This document shows, in pieces, positions 14,141-15,768 of a stretch of DNA of 15,768 nucleotides. How positions within the stretch are numbered: the first letter of the stretch is position 1; each line of letters starts with the position of its first letter. The stretch is from Vicinamibacteria bacterium (GTDB lineage: Bacteria > Acidobacteriota > Vicinamibacteria > Fen-336 > JAGNNV01): assembly GCA_016650185.1 (NCBI GenBank), contig JAENWE010000075.1, positions 1 through 15,768 on the forward strand, given 5' to 3'. The position numbers were made by a program, and so were the translations under genes. The notes beneath the pieces were generated by a model. The model did not search any database, was not told the DNA's origin, and saw nothing but the letters and a program-made list of their open reading frames with translations.

Positions 14141-14680
14141 ATGAAAAATCCAGTGATCGCGGTCGGCATGATGTGCTTGATGGCAGGTACAGTGGCGGCG
14201 TCAGACGGGCACGAGGAGGCCGTTCCTAAAGCCCAGCTGTTCGCCGGCTACTCCCTGGCCCGGGAGAGCGGTACGAACGCGCACGGCTGGGCTTCCTCTC
14301 TCAATTTCAACGTGTCGAGGTGGCTGGCCCTCGGAGTCGAGACCAGCGGTCACTACGAGAAGGATCACGGGGCCAGCATCACCAAGAATTCCTACCTGTT
14401 CGGCCCGCGCCTCTCGAAACGCGGCGGGAAGATCGTACCTTTTGTGTACGCCCTCGCCGGTATCGAGCGGACCAAGGGCAAGGTCGAGTTTGACGACGTC
14501 TCCATTTCCGCGGCCGAAAACGAGACCGCGGTGGCTCTGGGCGGAGGACTCGACATCGAACTGTCCCCTAGGTGGGCCCTCGCTTTCGAAATCGACGATC
14601 TGCTGGTGCGCTCCGAGGGATCGACCCACGGCACGTTACGGTTTTCCGCCGGGATCGTTCTCAATATCGGCGAACGGTAA
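14141..14680 (+). CDS. Small outer-membrane beta-barrel protein
   Basis: A 179-residue exported protein. Starting at ATG 14141 gives a clean signal peptide (1-20, cut after VAA), with AAAGGCGAG 9 bases upstream; an earlier in-frame ATG at 14066 would bury the signal. The mature part shows alternating strands of an eight-strand-type barrel: AQLFAGYSLAR, WASSLNFNVSRWLALGVETSGHY, SYLFGPRLS, IVPFVYALAGIERTKG, TAVALGGGLDIELSPRWALAFEIDDLLVRSE and TLRFSAGIVLNI. The glycines and aromatic girdle residues fit the OMP_b-brl/opacity-porin group (PF13505-like). It may be a small pore, an adhesin or a structural barrel; no specific role can be read. The C-terminus is GIVLNIGER, without a final Phe. It converges on the CheW gene with a 24-base gap and stands alone as a transcript. 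Confidence 0.85.
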   Translation: MKNPVIAVGMMCLMAGTVAASDGHEEAVPKAQLFAGYSLARESGTNAHGWASSLNFNVSRWLALGVETSGHYEKDHGASITKNSYLFGPRLSKRGGKIVPFVYALAGIERTKGKVEFDDVSISAAENETAVALGGGLDIELSPRWALAFEIDDLLVRSEGSTHGTLRFSAGIVLNIGER

Positions 14681-14704
14681 GAGCGCCTTCGCGCCCGCCC
14701 GGCC

Positions 14705-15768
14705 TTACATCGCGGGCAGCAACCGGTCCAAGGTCAAGACCGGAATGATCCGACCCTGGACGTAGGCCATGTGGGAGATCGGAAGCAAGGCCGTCTCCTC
14801 GACGCTCTCGTAGTGTTCGATGGAGACGTCTTCGATGCTCAGGATCTGATCCACGAGGATGCCCGTTTGGCCCCCCTCGATCGTGGTCAACACGCACGGA
14901 GGCTGGTCGCGCTCCCGGTTTCGAGCGGACGATGAAGTCATCTGGCGGCGTAGATCGATGACCGGCGCGACACCGTCGCCAACGTCCGCCATCGCATCAA
15001 ACCCTCGCCCGTCTTCGGACAGCGGGAGCAGTTGGACGGAGGCCAAAAGTCGCGTGATGCGCTCAAGAGGGATCGCGCACAACTCCGTACCCACCCGCAG
15101 GGTGAGAATTCTCTGGGAGGCGACCGCGGTTGGGCCCGATTCCTGGGCCTGGGCCTCCACCTGCGGAATCAGAGCGCTGAGATCGCGGTCCACCTGGTCG
15201 AGGAGCTTCGACGGGACGATGATCCCGATGATCGACTCCTGCCGCGAGATCAGATAGCTCTCCACTCCCGCCATCGCTTCGGTCATCGGGTGAATCGACT
15301 CGAGGGGAAAGCGGTCAATGGCGACCGCGCGATCCGTGAGCAGAGCGACCACCTGTCCCTGCGCGCCGTGCCGCACGATCACGGCCACCGCCTGCCGCCC
15401 CGGATCCTGACGTCCCAGGAGGAGGGCGGTCGACACCGCGACCAAGGGCGTGCCTCGCAGATCGATGAGACCGGCGACCCACGGGGGCGACAGCGGCATC
15501 AACCGGAATTCGCCCACCGCCACCATCTCGATCACATCCTCCGTCCGAAGCGCATAGGGCTCCCCGGCGACCTCGACGAGGATGAAGGGCAGTTGTCCAA
15601 CTCCCGGGTCCTGGTCGGTGACCATCGCGGTGGAAACGGAGGCCACCATGGCCCCAGCCTCGGTCTCGCCGCCGACCTCGAGGGCGTCGCGGTTGACGAG
15701 ATGCTCCAGATCGAGGACGGAGTAGGGCTGGTCCTGGTAGGTGAAATGACCCGCGAAGAGGGGAGCGA
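14705..15768 (-). CDS. Multi-CheW-domain chemotaxis coupling protein (partial at 5' end)
   Basis: The frame runs from the right window edge to a stop at 14705, giving at least 353 residues; the ATG at 15649 is internal because coding continues upstream. The edge segment (GHFTYQDQPYSVLDLEHLV) looks like the end of a first CheW domain. A second CheW domain follows ATG 15649 by about 18 residues: LPFILVEVAGEPYALRTEDVIEMV, VAGLIDLRGTPLVAV, then VVALLTDRAV. After a linker, a third runs from RILTLRVGTELCAIPLERITRLL to VQGRIIPVLTLDRLLPAM, with GVAPVIDLRRQM and TGILVDQILSIEDV. CheW domains are paired SH3-like barrels that link chemoreceptors to the CheA kinase. Three in one chain suggest a scaffold for receptor arrays, or the regulatory part of a larger protein such as a CheW-rich hybrid. 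Other che genes would be expected to the right. It is cytosolic. Confidence 0.88.
   Translation of the reverse strand, partial: APLFAGHFTYQDQPYSVLDLEHLVNRDALEVGGETEAGAMVASVSTAMVTDQDPGVGQLPFILVEVAGEPYALRTEDVIEMVAVGEFRLMPLSPPWVAGLIDLRGTPLVAVSTALLLGRQDPGRQAVAVIVRHGAQGQVVALLTDRAVAIDRFPLESIHPMTEAMAGVESYLISRQESIIGIIVPSKLLDQVDRDLSALIPQVEAQAQESGPTAVASQRILTLRVGTELCAIPLERITRLLASVQLLPLSEDGRGFDAMADVGDGVAPVIDLRRQMTSSSARNRERDQPPCVLTTIEGGQTGILVDQILSIEDVSIEHYESVEETALLPISHMAYVQGRIIPVLTLDRLLPAM

Overview
The window is GC-rich, with dense genes, GC-rich third codon positions and little spacer DNA. It encodes a diderm bacterium: there is a TonB-dependent receptor, an eight-strand-type outer-membrane barrel and several exported proteins. 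The Ser/Thr kinase with TolB-like and TPR segments, the BlaI/M56 pair and the style of the kinase N-terminus all recall Acidobacteriota. That is a judgement from gene style, not a proven placement. I see no phage, IS, CRISPR, rRNA or tRNA.

Layout. 1-2543 (+): the end of a winged-helix response regulator and a complete membrane histidine kinase. Both resemble the regulator/kinase pair (PdsR/PdsS type) described with the proteobacterial dedicated sortase system. 2561-6275 (-): an operon-like set of BlaI-type repressor, M56 membrane metalloprotease (ATGA overlap) and TonB-dependent receptor. 6452-9157 (+): a small protein with a degenerate zinc-peptidase motif (HLFGH in place of HExxH), a PLP-dependent group II decarboxylase, a possible 33-residue peptide and a GNAT acetyltransferase. 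9187-10382 (+): a decayed formate-tetrahydrofolate ligase gene with its N-terminus missing, one internal deletion and two single-base frameshifts, followed by a hairpin. 10475-11455 (-): an exported protein made of six repeats of about 50 residues, probably a six-bladed beta-propeller. 11710-13854 (-): a Ser/Thr kinase fused to TolB-like and TPR-like regions. 14141-14680 (+): a small outer-membrane barrel. 14705 to the right edge (-): a multi-CheW chemotaxis coupling protein, cut by the window end.

How the genes may work together. Most of the window concerns sensing and the envelope: a two-component system with a large periplasmic sensor, a protease-repressor switch placed directly before a TonB-dependent receptor, a soluble kinase with a ligand-like and TPR tail, and a chemotaxis adaptor. 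The most coherent unit is BlaI-M56-receptor, where a proteolytic signal probably sets receptor levels. The propeller protein and the PdsRS-like pair are the other parts most worth following. I found no complete system that I would call unprecedented. The less ordinary items are the sensorless M56 protease controlling a receptor, the HLFGH protein beside a decarboxylase, and the regular 50-residue repeat protein with an apparent ring-closing strand at its N-terminus.
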